Shown: positions 44,199 through 56,110 of the stretch, piece by piece
Position numbering within the stretch: the stretch's first letter is position 1
Layout of the letters: the number at the start of each line of letters is the position of its first letter
Source: Tuctoria greenei
Taxonomy: Eukaryota > Streptophyta > Magnoliopsida > Poales > Poaceae
Assembly: GCA_036927565.1 (NCBI GenBank)
Contig: JAYESD010000003.1
Coordinates: forward strand, 190,227,999-190,291,998
Length of the DNA: 64,000 nt
Direction: 5' to 3'
Notes under the pieces: generated by a model
Databases searched by the model: none
What the model was told of the DNA's origin: nothing
The model's input: only the letters and a program-made list of their open reading frames with translations
Made by a program: the position numbers and the translations under genes

Positions 44199-47100
44199 TG
44201 TAAAATCCCAGTTTTTTCCTTAATATAAAGTTCAACTATCAGTTTGTTTTCAACCATAGTGGAGATCAAATGTGGTTGTGCATTTGAATTTGAGATTATT
44301 AAGAATTTTTCTTTCACCCATTCTTAAATTTTATTAACATAAGGGATGAACTTCACCAATGACATTAGAATAATTTAAATGACCTTTCTGCAAGTTTTGG
44401 AATTTATTGAATAAAAAATTTTCAGGGCAAATTACTATGCAGTACGAAGTATATTAAAATTCATTTAAATATAGCACTGTACAATTAGGCCCTGCCAAAA
44501 TATTCAAATCTGTGGCCATAAATTTTTCGATGGCCTCATAATATTCCAGATATATTTCCTGCCAAATTTCAAGATTTTTGAATTCTATTTGCTATTTTAT
44601 TTGAGACACTTAGCAAATTCAAGCTATATTTAGAATTCAAATTTTGAATTCTGTTCAAATTATTTGAACATCAAGATTTGAACACACCATCATGGTCAGC
44701 ATGACTTGCTTGACTTATTCCCAAAGTTTCAGTATTTTTCAAACTCTTTTGCTATTTAATTCAGTGACCCCATTGAATTTCATTCAATTTCAAATTCAAA
44801 TTTGAAATTCAAATGAAACTTGTTCCAATTCGGAATTCAATTTCAGAATCAAGTTCCAGATATTTATTTGAGCCTCTCCACAAAAATCTGGAATTTTTGG
44901 ATCAAGTTTGGTAGGAGAATTGATGTTGCAGAGAAGGGAAGAGGATAAGGGGAGGTGGGACCCACTGTCAGCCTGACAAACTCGATTGAACCGACGCCAT
45001 ACCCTGTATCCGGCTGTCCCCGCCGATCGACGCCGAGAACGCTCGACACCGCGACGCGGCATGCAAGCCACCGAGCTGCCTGCTTGCTTGTGCCGTGGCG
45101 AGCTCCCCTCATCCCTCTATGCCTATAAATACCATCCCTTGACCGTCGGCGTCGAGCTCCATCTCTGTTCGCGCCATAGCCGCCGCCTCTGTTCTTTGAG
45201 CTTTTGGCCGAAGATTGAAGCCGTTTCTCACCGAGCTGTAAGTAGATAAAAGTCTTGTAACAACCTCTGCTACGTGTTCTATTTGGTCATTGATCGTGAC
45301 ATAGCTTCTACTGGAGGTATTTCAAAGTTTTTCGGTCGCTGTCGAGGAAGCCGCCGGGAACCTTCACTGCCTCACTGTCTAGCTCCGGTTCTAGGCCATT
45401 TCTAGTCTCAACCCTTTGAGCAAAAAGGTTCACAACAATCTCTAGTTTATGCTCACCAAATTTAAGCCCATGACTTGAACTATAGCTCGAGTTTTTATTC
45501 GATAACTGAATTGTTGTTCGGTAGAACAGCAAGGCTTCATGCTTAAATTCACTTCACTCTTGCAATCATTCTTAAATCTGGTTAGAAGGTAGCTCCTATA
45601 TGTCCTCGCGCAACTCCCTGCCCAAGGGCCCCAAAAGTTATCAACCGAGCACCTTAGATTTCGAGATTTCGCGGACATTGGTTGAAAAACCATACTTCGC
45701 CGTCGAGCTCATATCTCGCGGTTGTTTCCTCTCTTCCCTAGTCTAGATCCTTGACCCTTGAGGTCCCAGGAAGCTTTTGGAGATGTTCCCGAGTTGTTTG
45801 AGCCTGAGTTGGGTGAGTTCAAGCATGTCCGAGCTCTCACCGCTGCCGCCGCCATCGCACGCATTGTTCCGGTCTGTTTCAGCCGATGCCGACCTCACCG
45901 ACGTGCTCGGCGCCCCTGAGAACCCCCAGGCGGCGATTCGTGGCGAGTTTAGTGCAGCGGTTTGGCCACCGCACACGGGCGCCAGCCCGAGGTTGAAGAA
46001 AGTTGTGGACCCCATGTGTCAGTCACTTCGGGATCCGGGTGTGGCTTGGGATCTGGTGTGGCTGCGCGGGTTAAACCCATGACCCCCGGTGCGGCCCTGC
46101 TGCGATTGGTTGGTTTTAAACCAGTGGGCCCGGCTGAACTATTTAAGTGTTTCCATTTGAAAAATAATTCCAGGATTTAACCATACTTGGAAAATCCATA
46201 ACTCCTAGAAGAATTATCCAAAAATTCCCAAATAAATTTTGTTAGAACCAGCATGAAGAATAATTTCCATTGGTGCACTTGGATTTGTGTGAAAATCCAT
46301 AGAAATTTCTCCATAATTCAGATAAGAAAAATGCTTATAGAATTCACTCCTACAGTTCTGTTAATTGGAAAATTCCCATTTTTTGTCAGAACACTATTAT
46401 TAACACACTTGATCTCCAGTAAAAATTTCATGTTTAGTGGACTTCAATTACTGGGTTGATCACTGTTCCAAATCTCTATGTAGTTATAAATTTAGAAAAA
46501 TACAAAATCAATTTCAGAAATTTCCCAAATTTGTAAAATCAGTTTCTCCCTGCAGGAAGCTTAGAAAATAGTGAAACAAATTTTCCTAGAACTAGTGAGA
46601 CCCCCTCTACATGGTACAACCACTGGTAGCCATGATAGGTCTCCAAAATTTCAACCAGAATTTAGAGAAGGTTATCGCTTACCATAATTTTTAAGAACAA
46701 CAAACTTCCTTGATCATCTCCTGTTCTTTGCCACAGTCTTCACTATAGTCACTAGTATCTACCATAAAAGTACCAAAGTCAATTAAGATAATTATCTTAT
46801 TTTGATCATAAGATATTAGCTTATGACCTTAAGCATATTGATTATTTTCAGAGTCTTTCATATATAATATATGCATATCGTGTAGTAGCTGAAGTCGAGG
46901 AGAAGAAGGAAGCTTTGGAAGTCCAGCTGCCAGAAACTAACATAGACTCAGACTCGCATTCAGGCAAGTCCCGGTTTGCATTTAAGTTCCTTACGGTGTT
47001 TTTGCAGTTTTCATTCATCTTACGTCTTCAGATGTTTGTGCATTATGTTTAAGGTGTTTGACATCCACTTGCATGGCCCACAAATCCCATAGAGTCTTGG

Positions 47101-48425
47101 GTAGGTCTACAGCCCGTTGAGTAGAAACTGCTATGCTTATGCTCATAGGAATTCGGTAGAAGTCGAGTAGTTGGAATCTAATCGTGAGATAGGAATTTCA
47201 TCACACGGGATGAACTGGATCAAGAAATGGTTTATGAATATGAAATTAAGAACGAGCAGCGGGTAGGATGCAATGAGACATGGTCTCACGTGCATAGCCC
47301 TGCTTGTGTCGATTGAGGACCGTTTCGTGTGTGGCCCTGCTGGACAAGCTTGAATTGTACCAGCGACATACTAGAGCAATGGGCTCTAGTAAACTGATGT
47401 AGCTTGATATTAGTTTTTCGAGGCATTCTGTTCTGTTTTATAGCCGTGGGTTGAGGGAAGCAAGGTGTTAATCAGCTGGTGGGCATGTCAGAGTACGCCC
47501 CACGCAGTGACCTCGTGCTCATGTCGGATCGACCGGTTCGACATTCGAGTGTTTAGTGAAAGGTGGCCATATACGACTAGTACTGAAGTGTTACATAGGT
47601 ACTGCTGTAAGTACTCGCTGACATTTCCGAAAGTGAGTAGGTGTCGTGTTGTTTCGGGTATGTCCTGATTGCAATCACCGTCCCTCGCGGTAATAGAGTA
47701 CCACTTGTTCACTGCGCTGTGACGTAGTAAACACTGAAGAAGTCAGGGGAATACGATGTATTGAATTACAATTGCTTTGCAACCTTGTATGGCTTAGAGA
47801 TAGTACAATTAAAAGTTTGCATTTTCCCCATACTTTACCTGTAATAGCATTATGTGCTTTGTGCATGTCATATCATCGCCAAAGCGTTTCTTGTTTGATT
47901 ATGGAGTCTATGATGTGTCGTGCCTGAAGAATGTCATGTGCTACTTAAAATATGAATATAAGGATCCACTTGTAGGCGAGTCCTTTATGCTATTCCTTAC
48001 CTATGCTTAGTATTCACCCTACATATGTCTAGTGAGACGGGTTAGTCTTGCTGAGCCTTAATCTCACATTTGCAGCTAACAAGTTTTTGCAGATTATATG
48101 ACTAATGATGGGTTCGATGACGAGGTTGCACCCCCTCCAGGGTTTACAGCCGAGTGGGAACCCTACACGCCACCATAATTTTTGTGTTGCTAGTGCAAAG
48201 TATCAAGGGCATGGATGACTTTGCTTTTGCATAGCTAGTGCCGAGAGCGTAGCTATGATGTATAGTTCTCTTTCCTTTCGTTTAGTGTTGTAAAATTCCG
48301 CTATGCTTTTAAATAAAGACTTGGTATTGTAATTTGTTCTCGTTCTTTTCTTGCATATTGTTGGGTTTCGCATCGCACGACACCACCCAATGAGATCCTT
48401 GGAGGTAGGGATTCCGGTCCCCACA
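44199..48425 (+). repeat. chromodomain gypsy 3' LTR (4227 bp)
   Basis: It starts TGTAAAATCCCAG and ends GGTCCCCACA, followed by the TCCTT duplication. A TATA box lies at 45124. A GC-rich block at 45770-45985 has an open frame in both LTRs. Near the end, the phrase at 48098-48178 encodes a short peptide ending FTAEWEPYTPP and a stop, which has a counterpart in the LTR at 60429-62686. Confidence 0.9.
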
Positions 48426-48430
48426 TCCTT

Positions 48431-49743
48431 CACGAGTTATATCTTCCGAAGCACCAGATCGCCTTCCTCGAGTTGTCGGTTGTGCACATGCCTTTGATGA
48501 TAGCGCTGGAGCGCTTGGTAATAATGTGCATTCCAAACAGCTGCTTGGCACCTTCCCTCATCAACGAGGTCAAGGTCTTCATGCCGGAGCTGGTCCTGCG
48601 TGGCTTCGTCGAAGGTCCGGGCCCGTGGGGACCCCAAGGTGATCTCCGGAGGAAGTACTGCTTTAGCTCCGTACACCAAGAAGAAGGGGGTTTCCCCAAT
48701 TGACCGGTTTGAAGTTGTCTTGTTCGCCCATAATGTGGACGGAAGCTCCTTAATCCAGTTGGCTCCATGCTTTTTCAGGCACTCATATGTGCGCGTCTTG
48801 AGTCCTTTTAAAACTTCTGCATTTGCTCTCTCGGCTTGGCCATTGCTTGTTGGGTGAGCTAATGAGGCGTAGTTGAGTTGAATGTCGAGGTCTTCACAAT
48901 ATTCTTGAAATGCAGCACTTGTAAATTGGGTTCCATTGTCAGTTGTGACTTTATTTGGAACTCCAAATCAACATATAATGGACTTCAAGAACTTGGTTGC
49001 TGATTGCCTGTTGATTGTCACAACTGGAGTTGCTTCTGGCCACTTGGTGAACTTGTTGATGGCGACAGAGAGGAACCTGTAACCTCCGACGACTTTTGGG
49101 AATGGTCCCAAGATGTCCATACCCCACACAGCGAATGGCCATGTAGGAGGTATCATTTGTAGGGATTGAGCCGGTGTGTGATTTTTCTTTGCGTGGAATT
49201 GACACGCTTCACATTTTTCACTAGCTCAACCGCATCCTAGAGTGTTGTAGGTCAGTAAAAGCCATGCCGGAAGGCTTTACCGACCAGCGTGCATGAAGAT
49301 GTGTGGTTCCCACACTCGCCTCCATGGATTTCCGCGAGGAGCTCGCGACCTTCTTCCCTTGCAATGCACCGCATTAGGATGCCATTGGCGCCGTGCTGGT
49401 ATAGATCCACTTCTACCAACGTGTATCTTTTAGCCAATCTGACAATCCGGTCAGCGGATACACTGTCTTCAGGAAGGATATTGTCTTTCAAGTAGCTCTG
49501 GATCTCCGAGATCCATGCAACGGAGCTAACTTGAGCTTTTGAGTCTTGTGTGTTGGGTTGCTCGGAGCTTCCGGTAGCACCTATGACCCTTGGTGGACGC
49601 CATGGTAACAGGGTCATCGGTACTGCCAGCTTCGAGGTGCTGGTCTTACCCCCTTCGCCCAGTTCGGCAGGCTGAACTATTGGTCTTGACAACCTCCGAA
49701 TGAAGATTCCATCGGAAGCCAGAGCTCCGGTTGAAGCCTTCAT
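48431..49743 (-). pseudogene. Tat-2 integrase, main part
   Basis: On the minus strand the zinc-binding part lies at 49743-49252 (AEIHGGECGNHTSS). The core follows with MDILGPFPKVVGGYRFL (about 49120) and TDNGTQFT (about 48945). The catalytic Glu is in SNGQAERAN (about 48840), so the triad is intact here, unlike Tat-1. The C-terminal part (VYGAKAVLPPEITLG, HHNRQ-like and LEEGDLVLRKI) runs to the insertion site of the chromodomain gypsy. A few frameshifts break it. Confidence 0.87.
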
Positions 49744-49869
49744 CGAGAGTTCGTCAGCTTCAGCGTTATGAAGGCGATGAACATGGTGGAGATCTAGGAC
49801 TTCGAAGTCTTCTAGAGCCTCTAGACTTCAAGTTGATAAGCAGCTAGTTGAGGATTGTTACAGGAGCAT

Positions 49870-50982
49870 TCACCGTTGACTTGTTTGATGATGAGTTGTG
49901 AAACCCTTCACTAACAGTTGTTTGACACCATACGATAGTGTCACCTTGAGTCCGTAGATGAGAGCTTCATACTCCGCCATATTGTTGGTCGCCTTGAAAT
50001 CAAGGTGAACCATGTACTTGACCTTCTCCCTAGTCGGAGCCAGGGGAAGGATTCCAGCTCCGCCCCCCTGCTTCTGCATGGATCCGTCGAAGTAGAAAGT
50101 CCAGTGAGGCTCACTTAATGCTGGAACCTTCGGTTCCGGTTTCTGCTCAATGTGGCCCCCAGGGTTTGATGGAGAGGGAGTCCATTCCTCCACGAAGTCA
50201 GGCAAAGTCTGACTTTTGATTGCTTGTCGTGACACGAATTCTAGATCGAACTCGGCCAACTCTATTGCCCACTTTGCAATGTTCCTAGTAGTGTTAGGGT
50301 TATGCGAAATAGCACGCAGTGGAAAAGAAGTTACCACTGATATTTTGTGGGCTTGGAAGTAGTGATGAAGTTTCCTTGAGGCAGTAAGAACTGCATAAAG
50401 AAGATTATGCACCACAATGTATCTCGTCTTGGCGTTGTGGAGTACTTTGCTGATGAAGTACACTGGGTGTTGGACGGTCCGGACCCTCTCAAAGGGGCCC
50501 GAAGATTCTTTTCCATCGACCCAGACCCTCCCGGAGGGGTCCAGACCTTCATGCTGTGCTTCTTGGTCTAAAACTTCTTCTTGTTCGACCGAGACCTTGC
50601 TAGAAGGGTCCAGATCATCTTGGTCAGCCAGGTGAACCCCCTATGGTGAATCAGGTTGATCTCCTAGCATTTCACCTTGAGGTTCCGTGTCTGGGGGCTG
50701 GGACTCGGACACGCCTTCATGTAACTCCGAAACCTCCCAGAGGGGTCTAGGCTCCTGGACTGGACATGGATCCGGTCTTTCCGCGATCAGGACCATGCTG
50801 ACAACTTCGGTGGTTGTAGAAAGGTAAAGAAGTAAAGGCTCACCACGATTTGGAGCTACCAAGATCAGTAGTGTGGTGAGGAGTTGTTTCAGCTCTTGAA
50901 ACGCCTTTTCTGCTTCTTCAGACCAATGAAATGGTCTGGACTTCCTCAGGAGTTTGAAGAAGGGTAGTGCCCGCTCTGCCAA
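49870..50982 (-). pseudogene. Tat-2 dual RNase H region with repeat linker
   Basis: Minus strand. 50982-50641 holds the connection and start of the first RNase H (FFKLLRKSRPFHWSEEAEKA, EPLLLYLSTTTEVVSMVL). A Pro/Glu-rich linker follows (50760-50470), where CCCTCCCGGAGGGGTCC-like phrases recur. The first RNase H then resumes (HPVYFISKVLHNAKTRY, 50463 on), followed by the archaeal-like second RNase H (WTFYFDGSMQKQGGGAGIL and ATNNMAEYEALIYGLK). The frame is lost near 49870. Confidence 0.82.
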
Positions 50983-51809
50983 TCATGAGATGAACCGGCT
51001 GAGCACAGCTAAACATCCAGTCAACTTCTGAACATCCTTGATGCGAGCTGGGGGCCGCATATCTTCTATAGCCTTAATCTTCACTGGATTTGCTTCAATT
51101 CCTCGATGAGTCACCAAGAAACCTAAAAGCTTCCCAGAGCTAACCCCGAAGACACATTTGTCTGGGTTTAGCTTGGTGCGCGTGATGTGCAGCTTGTCGA
51201 AGACTGCTTGTAGATTGTCAAAGAGTGACTCCTTTTTCTTGATCTTCACGACGATGTCATCAACATACACCTCCACCAAGTCTCTGATTAACTCTCCAAA
51301 TGTTTCGTACATAGCTTGCACAAATGTTGAAGCAGCATTTTTGAACCAAAGGGCATGGCAATATAACAATACAATCCATCTATTGTTATGAAGGCAGTAT
51401 GATCTTCATCTTCCTCAGACATTTGGATTTGATGATATCCAGAATATGCATCTAAGAAACACAATAGCTCAAACTGGGAGGTGGAGTCCACTATCTGATC
51501 TATCCTAGGTAGTGGAAATGGATCCTTTGTACATGCCTTATTTAAGGTGGTGTAGTCGATACACATCCGAAGCTTCCCGCCAGCCTTAGGCACCACAACT
51601 GGGTTTGCATGCCATTTTGGGTGAAACACCTCTTGGATTAAACCAGCTTTGAGCAACTTCTTAATCTCCTGTCGGATGAAGTTTTTCCGCTCGATTGATT
51701 GCTTCCGGTGTTTATGGTGCACAGGCCATGCATCGGGATAAATCTTCAGGTTGTGCTCAATCACCTCCCTAGGGATCCCAGGCATTTGCGACGGTTGCCA
51801 GGAAAACAC
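50983..51809 (-). pseudogene. Tat-2 reverse transcriptase, one frameshift
   Basis: Minus strand: MPGIPREVIEHNLKIYPDAW, PVVVPKAGGKLRMCIDYTTL, CFLDAYSGYHQIQMS, then after a frame change near 51340 the active site VEVYVDDIVVKI and GFLVTHRGIEA. The YVDD motif is intact. The domain ends LTGCLAVLSRFIS with a stop at 50983. It is the best preserved part of Tat-2. Confidence 0.9.
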
Positions 51810-51859
51810 GTCGACGTTAGACCAGAGGAAAGTGATGAGCGTGAGTTCCTATTTGTTGT

Positions 51860-52440
51860 TCAGACCTCTCGACGGGTAGTCTGAGCAGCATTGGAACCAA
51901 TTTGGACGACTTTGACAGGAACATCTGTGTCGCCGCCTGGTTGCACACGAGGTGCAGAGGTAGAGCCTCGATGACGAATTCTCGGAAGGTTCAGAGGTGG
52001 CTCCTTACCCAATGCTTCCTCCTGCGCTATAGCAAGCGCATAGAGTTCTTCCAATGCAGTAATTCCTGCAGTGTGATCTTCGCGGATCCGGAGAACGCCC
52101 GTAGGTGTTGGCATCTTCAAAACTAAGTAACCATAATGGGTGACAGCCATGAACCTGTACAAGGCTGGCCTGCCAAAAATGGCGTTGAACGGCAGACTGA
52201 TCTGCACGACGTCAAAGACCAACTTCTCGGTTCTATAATTCTCCTGAGTCCCGAAGGTCACTAGGAGTGTGATGGAGCCGAGAGGGGTAATGGCCTCCAG
52301 ACCTACCCCGGAGAAAGGTCGAGAGGGGCGAAGGTCCGAAGGTCAGAGCTGGAGCTTGACGAAGGCTTCGAAGCTTATGAGGTTAAGCCCTGCACCTCCG
52401 TCCACAATTACATCGTGAAGTTTGATATTCTTAATGGTTG
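51860..52440 (-). pseudogene. Tat-2 protease
   Basis: Minus strand: HDVIVDGGAGLNLI (about 52425-52384) carries the active-site Asp-Gly-Gly typical of the Tat lineage. The flap and C-terminal part follow in the 52261-51860 frame (FDVVQISLPFNAIFGRPALY and VTHYGYLVLKMP). A frame change lies near 52265. Confidence 0.75.
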
Positions 52441-52719
52441 GTGACACCATCAACGGGAGTTGGCCAGCTCTGATCATTTTGCAGGGGTAGTCTGAAGCAT
52501 CAAAGATGATGGGAGTATCCATTCACTTCCGATGAGGCTCCGCCCTAGCGGTGGGAGCTGCAACAGCCATGTCCCTCCGCATTGTCTTGAGGATGCGGCG
52601 AGAGGTGATGTCCCAAGAACCACCATAAATGGTGTTCAGGGTCTTCCAGCGCTCGTTGTCAGAGACGTCGGAGTCGTCACGGTGTTGTAGACAGCTTTCA
52701 GGACTTGATTGGGGTCCTA

Positions 52720-54143
52720 AAAACTTAGCTCCTCCTCAGACGGAGCTTCGTCGACTTTTTGTTTTCCTTCCCGCTGATGGAAAGGAGCTTCTTCCCGGCG
52801 CTCATTATAGTGCTCGGCAAGGTTCTGGACCTACTGGCATTCTTCCATACTGTATATGTCCGTCTTGTGAATCGGACACCACACTTTAGAGCTGCCACCA
52901 TCTTCTGACGATGGTCGAGGTCATTTCTCGGGGCGTGGCCCCGGCCACCCTGAGCTGCAGCAGCCGCAGCGGCAGGTGCACCGGCAGACAACTTCTTCTT
53001 GCCGTTGGGCTTATTTTTCTTTTTGCCACCTCCGGATGTAGTGGCTTCAATCTTGGTGGATTTCTTGTTGGCCTCCGGAGGTGGTTTAGAATGCATTTCA
53101 CGTCCCTTCGCAGCTTTGGCACATTTGTCTGCCATGCTGAAGAGTTTCGTGACACTGGTGACTTCTTTGGTCGCCAGTTTCTCCAGCATCTTCTTATCTC
53201 AAACACCCTGTCTGAATGCAACGATAACAGAAAAGCTTGAGATTGAAGGGATAGTATTCCGTACCTGAGAAAATCGTTGGATGAAGGATCGCAGCGATTC
53301 TCCCGTTGTTTGCTTTATAGCAAACAGATCCAGTTCAGTGCCAGGCTGGGTGTAAGAACTCCCGATGTTGGCAGTGAATTGTTGGCATAGCTCTGCCCAA
53401 CTATTAATGGAGTGAGGTGGAAGACTCATGAACCAGTACCTTGCAGTCCCAGTTAGAGCCACTGGGAAGTAGTTGGCCATCACGGACTCATCGCCCCCTG
53501 CTGCCAGTATAGCAGTGGAGTAGATTTGAAGAAACTCGGCGGGGTTGACAGTCCCGTCGAATTTTTCCGGCAAGTGAGGTCGGAACTTCTGTGGCCATCT
53601 GACCATGCATAAATGCATGGCAAGGGTAGAACAGCCTCCCCCTACTCCCTGAGGAGCAGGGTTGTCTCAAGCTTCTCGTCTCTCACGAGCACGCTCGATA
53701 TGGACGCGACCGTCCTGCTACCGGTAACGACGATCAAGTTCCGACTACAGGTCGTGAGTCGGAATCCTGGTGACGGTGTGGGTGCGTTGTGCCCCAGGAG
53801 GTAGCGAAGTCACCTGTTGGGATACAACATGTCTCCTATGCTGTGAGACTTATGGACCAAGTTGGACCGACAAGGTCTGTCGTTGTGATGCTGCTCGCCC
53901 CGAAGGGGGAGGACCTTGATTGATGATGCCAGCGGCTGCAGCTGCAACTAGATGGTCAACATCAGCTCTCCACTGTTCCATAGCACCCTGAGGTGCCCTT
54001 GGAGGTGGTGGATGTTGTAGAAGAGCTTGCGCGGCGATGAGCGCGTGCTCAGGGTTGTTATTTGTCGATGCAGTGATCGACGCGGATGCCCCATCTTGTC
54101 GCCCAGCATTGCTTGCCGGAATAGATGGCGGCTGTGGTGCCAT
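52720..54143 (-). pseudogene. Tat-2 gag
   Basis: The minus-strand start MAPQPPSIPASNAG lies at 54143, only 18 bp from the truncated LTR. A Pro/Ala-rich N-terminus is followed by the capsid domain at 53600-53230 (FRPHLPEKFDGTVNPAEFLQ, TGTARYWFMSLPPHSINSW). A basic region and the nucleocapsid end follow (MLEKLATKEVTSVTKLF, Lys-rich, then a shifted WCPIHKTDIYSMEEC). Frames change near 53850, 53200 and 52900. Confidence 0.82.
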
Positions 54144-54161
54144 AGTACCTAAACCCAGGCA

Positions 54162-54709
54162 TATTTAATAGCATAATACACTGTCTCTTAGCATTAAGAA
54201 TGGTTAATGGCCTGATAACGTTTCTTAATGGCTGCGTTACCTCTATTAATAGTGCTCTGATCGTGTGTCATTAATACAACACTAATGACACATAATCAGG
54301 TCTTGTAACTGCCGCTTTAACTGTCCCTTGAATGTCTGTGCTCGAGGAGATCTGCCAATGTATTCGTTGGTGATGAAGGTCCGGAGGCTCCACACGTGGC
54401 AGCTTCGAAGCTTCCCCTTGCGGGGAGGTAGCTCCGGAACCGTTATACACGTGTCGGCACCGGAGCTCCCCTCTGCTGGGGGGTTAGGTCCGGGGTTATT
54501 GTACACATGTTAACAGCGGAATTTCCCTATGTTGGGAGTTTATTTCTGGACTTACATTGCACGTGTAAACCCCGAAGCTTCCCATATGAAGGGTGCGGGT
54601 CCGGTGTAGTGTGACATGTGGGGCCTGAGGAGACCTTCAACTTTGACAGATAGAACTCTCTTGCACTTCTTGCGGTATCTTGGGGTACCCGGTATGCAGG
54701 GTACCGACA
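54162..54709 (-). repeat. Tat-2 5' LTR, truncated (548 bp)
   Basis: It matches 27126-27673 of the left LTR. The first about 302 bp of the plus-strand LTR sequence, the PBS and the leader are missing, so the deletion joins mid-LTR to the start of gag. The right edge CCGACA at 54709 is intact. Confidence 0.85.
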
Positions 54710-55789
54710 TCCATGTTTTGTAGTTGGGAGGGAAATCTAGACAAATGATTATATTATTAATTGTGATCATTATGTTACATTGGAAATGATGAAGTAGTGG
54801 ATAGGAATCCCGCAGTTGGATAGTTTTGTGTGGTGCAGTTTGCACAAGACCCGGGTTCGGGTTTGATAACGCCGGATTCTAAGAACCGGTTTATGGAGGA
54901 ATCCTTTGTGTTCCAAAGTACCACCACGAGACAGAGATGGGGCGGCTTAGTCAATTAATTAGGTTTCTCCCGATGAAATGCTAGTAGTTGGAAGGTGCGA
55001 GGAATGATGTAGGGTTACTGCTCCGGGATCTGCAAGGCTCAAGAGGGGGCTTCTGAAGCGGAGAGTTACTCCAGCAATGCCTCAGTGGTGAAATCTTAGA
55101 GGGCTAGTACTAGTTGGAAAGACCTTTGTAAAGACCATGTAGTGATCTCATGACCACACAACAAAGGAAGTGTGAAATATGATTGATGGGTCATGGGCGA
55201 AAGGGATGTTTACTTAGTCCACCTGGCAACAGAAGATGATATCACTGCTTGTGAGTAAAGAGTACACAATCTGCGGAGCTTTGTCAAACTGTCTAAGCAG
55301 CCATGTTCACGGTTAAGAGTGACTTGGAGCTGAGTTCATAATTAGTCGATAGTTAGGATGATCGTTGGGAAAGATATTGGTATTATTGCATTACTATTAT
55401 TTTTGTTAGGAATGGAAATATTCATCCAGATATATGTTGTTAATATAAAGCTAAAGAACATAGGTTTGATTCTTAGTGCTTAAACCACTATAGCCTTACC
55501 TTTTGATTGGTCTTCATGTCATTTATTTCCTGAACTTGCTGAGTACTCTATGTACTCATGCGCTTGCCATTATTTTTCATAAATGCGTGGAAGGTCGCGT
55601 TGCTACCAGTCTATTTGCCTGTGATTGCCCTAAAGTTTTCTTCTTCCGCTGCTATTCAAATTTTTTTAAAGATATAAATATTGTTTGTATTTGACATAGA
55701 ACTGTTTATTACTAATTTTCATACATGTATGGCGAAACTAATCCTGACATACATGTAGTTTGCAGTTGGTTTTATTCTTAATAAATCGG
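54710..55789 (+). repeat. LTR-X, second part
   Basis: It continues the LTR interrupted at 26820. Its end (55590-55789) matches the inverse complement of 63737-63940, with phrases such as GTCGCGTTGCTACCAGTC and GGTTTTATTCTTAATAAA. The expected final ACTGGGTGTCACA is missing here. Together the two parts give an LTR of about 2.4 kb. No gene is visible. Confidence 0.7.
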
Positions 55790-55960
55790 ACGTGCATGGA
55801 ACAACTTGGTTTTCGCATGAGAAGCTTTGATGTTTCTGATTCTTGCTCTCTGTCGTGCTTTTATTCTCTACATGGCCAGAAGATTGAGGTACTTCAATTT
55901 TTTTATTTCCTTGAACTCCCGTTCATCCATGGTCAAGGATACATCCTCATGTAGCTCTTC
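55790..55960 (-). pseudogene. LINE ORF2 linker (segment 2a)
   Basis: Minus strand: IITWIEELHEDVSLT, KYLNLLAM, then RIKARQRARIRNIKASHAKT and KLFHARP. This matches the region of plant L1 ORF2 between endonuclease and RT that usually reads like 'RSR..WL..GD.NTKFFH'. It continues at 24905, across the LTR element. Confidence 0.75.
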
Positions 55961-56004
55961 TATCCAGGTGATGATTTCTTATACTCTAGCTAGTTCATGT
56001 TTTG

Positions 56005-56110
56005 GTGAAAGGGACTTAGCCTAGTGATTAAGTACTCTGACTCGTGATTCCCGATGAGAGCGAATTTGAGAATGAATTTCACAATACTAAATGCAGGTAA
56101 TTTATAGAGG
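56005..56110 (+). repeat. SINE-like unit 1 (tRNA-derived type, tentative)
   Basis: TTAGCCTAGTGATTAAGTAC resembles an RNA polymerase III A box. The following GAGCGAATTTGAGAATGAAT and ACTAAATGCAG are shared with the unit at 57501-57660. The B box is degraded. It lies inside the LINE remnant, between endonuclease and linker. Confidence 0.4.

Larger units (their letters stand above)
33040..48425 (+). mobile_element. Chromodomain Ty3/gypsy element, Tekay type, with extra 5' ORF
   Basis: This 15.4 kb plus-strand element has very long LTRs (right copy 4227 bp). It carries an extra 5' ORF (38375-39247), gag, protease, RT, RNase H, integrase and a C-terminal chromodomain. Perfect 5 bp duplications TCCTT flank it at 33035-33039 and 48426-48430, so the outer ends are original. 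The left LTR loses similarity after 36657 and no PBS follows, so the 5' part has been rearranged. Most coding parts contain isolated stops. Confidence 0.92.
26824..54709 (-). mobile_element. Second Tat-lineage gypsy element (Tat-2), with nested insertion
   Basis: It has the same plan as Tat-1: left LTR 26824-27673, antisense gene 28211-31616, minisatellite, then minus-strand pol and gag up to 54143 and a truncated right LTR (54162-54709). The chromodomain gypsy at 33040-48425 interrupts its integrase gene. Without that insertion Tat-2 would be about 12.5 kb. It sits inside LTR-X; the flanking sequences join cleanly around TCATG (26816) and TCCATG (54710), though no perfect duplication remains. 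Confidence 0.88.
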
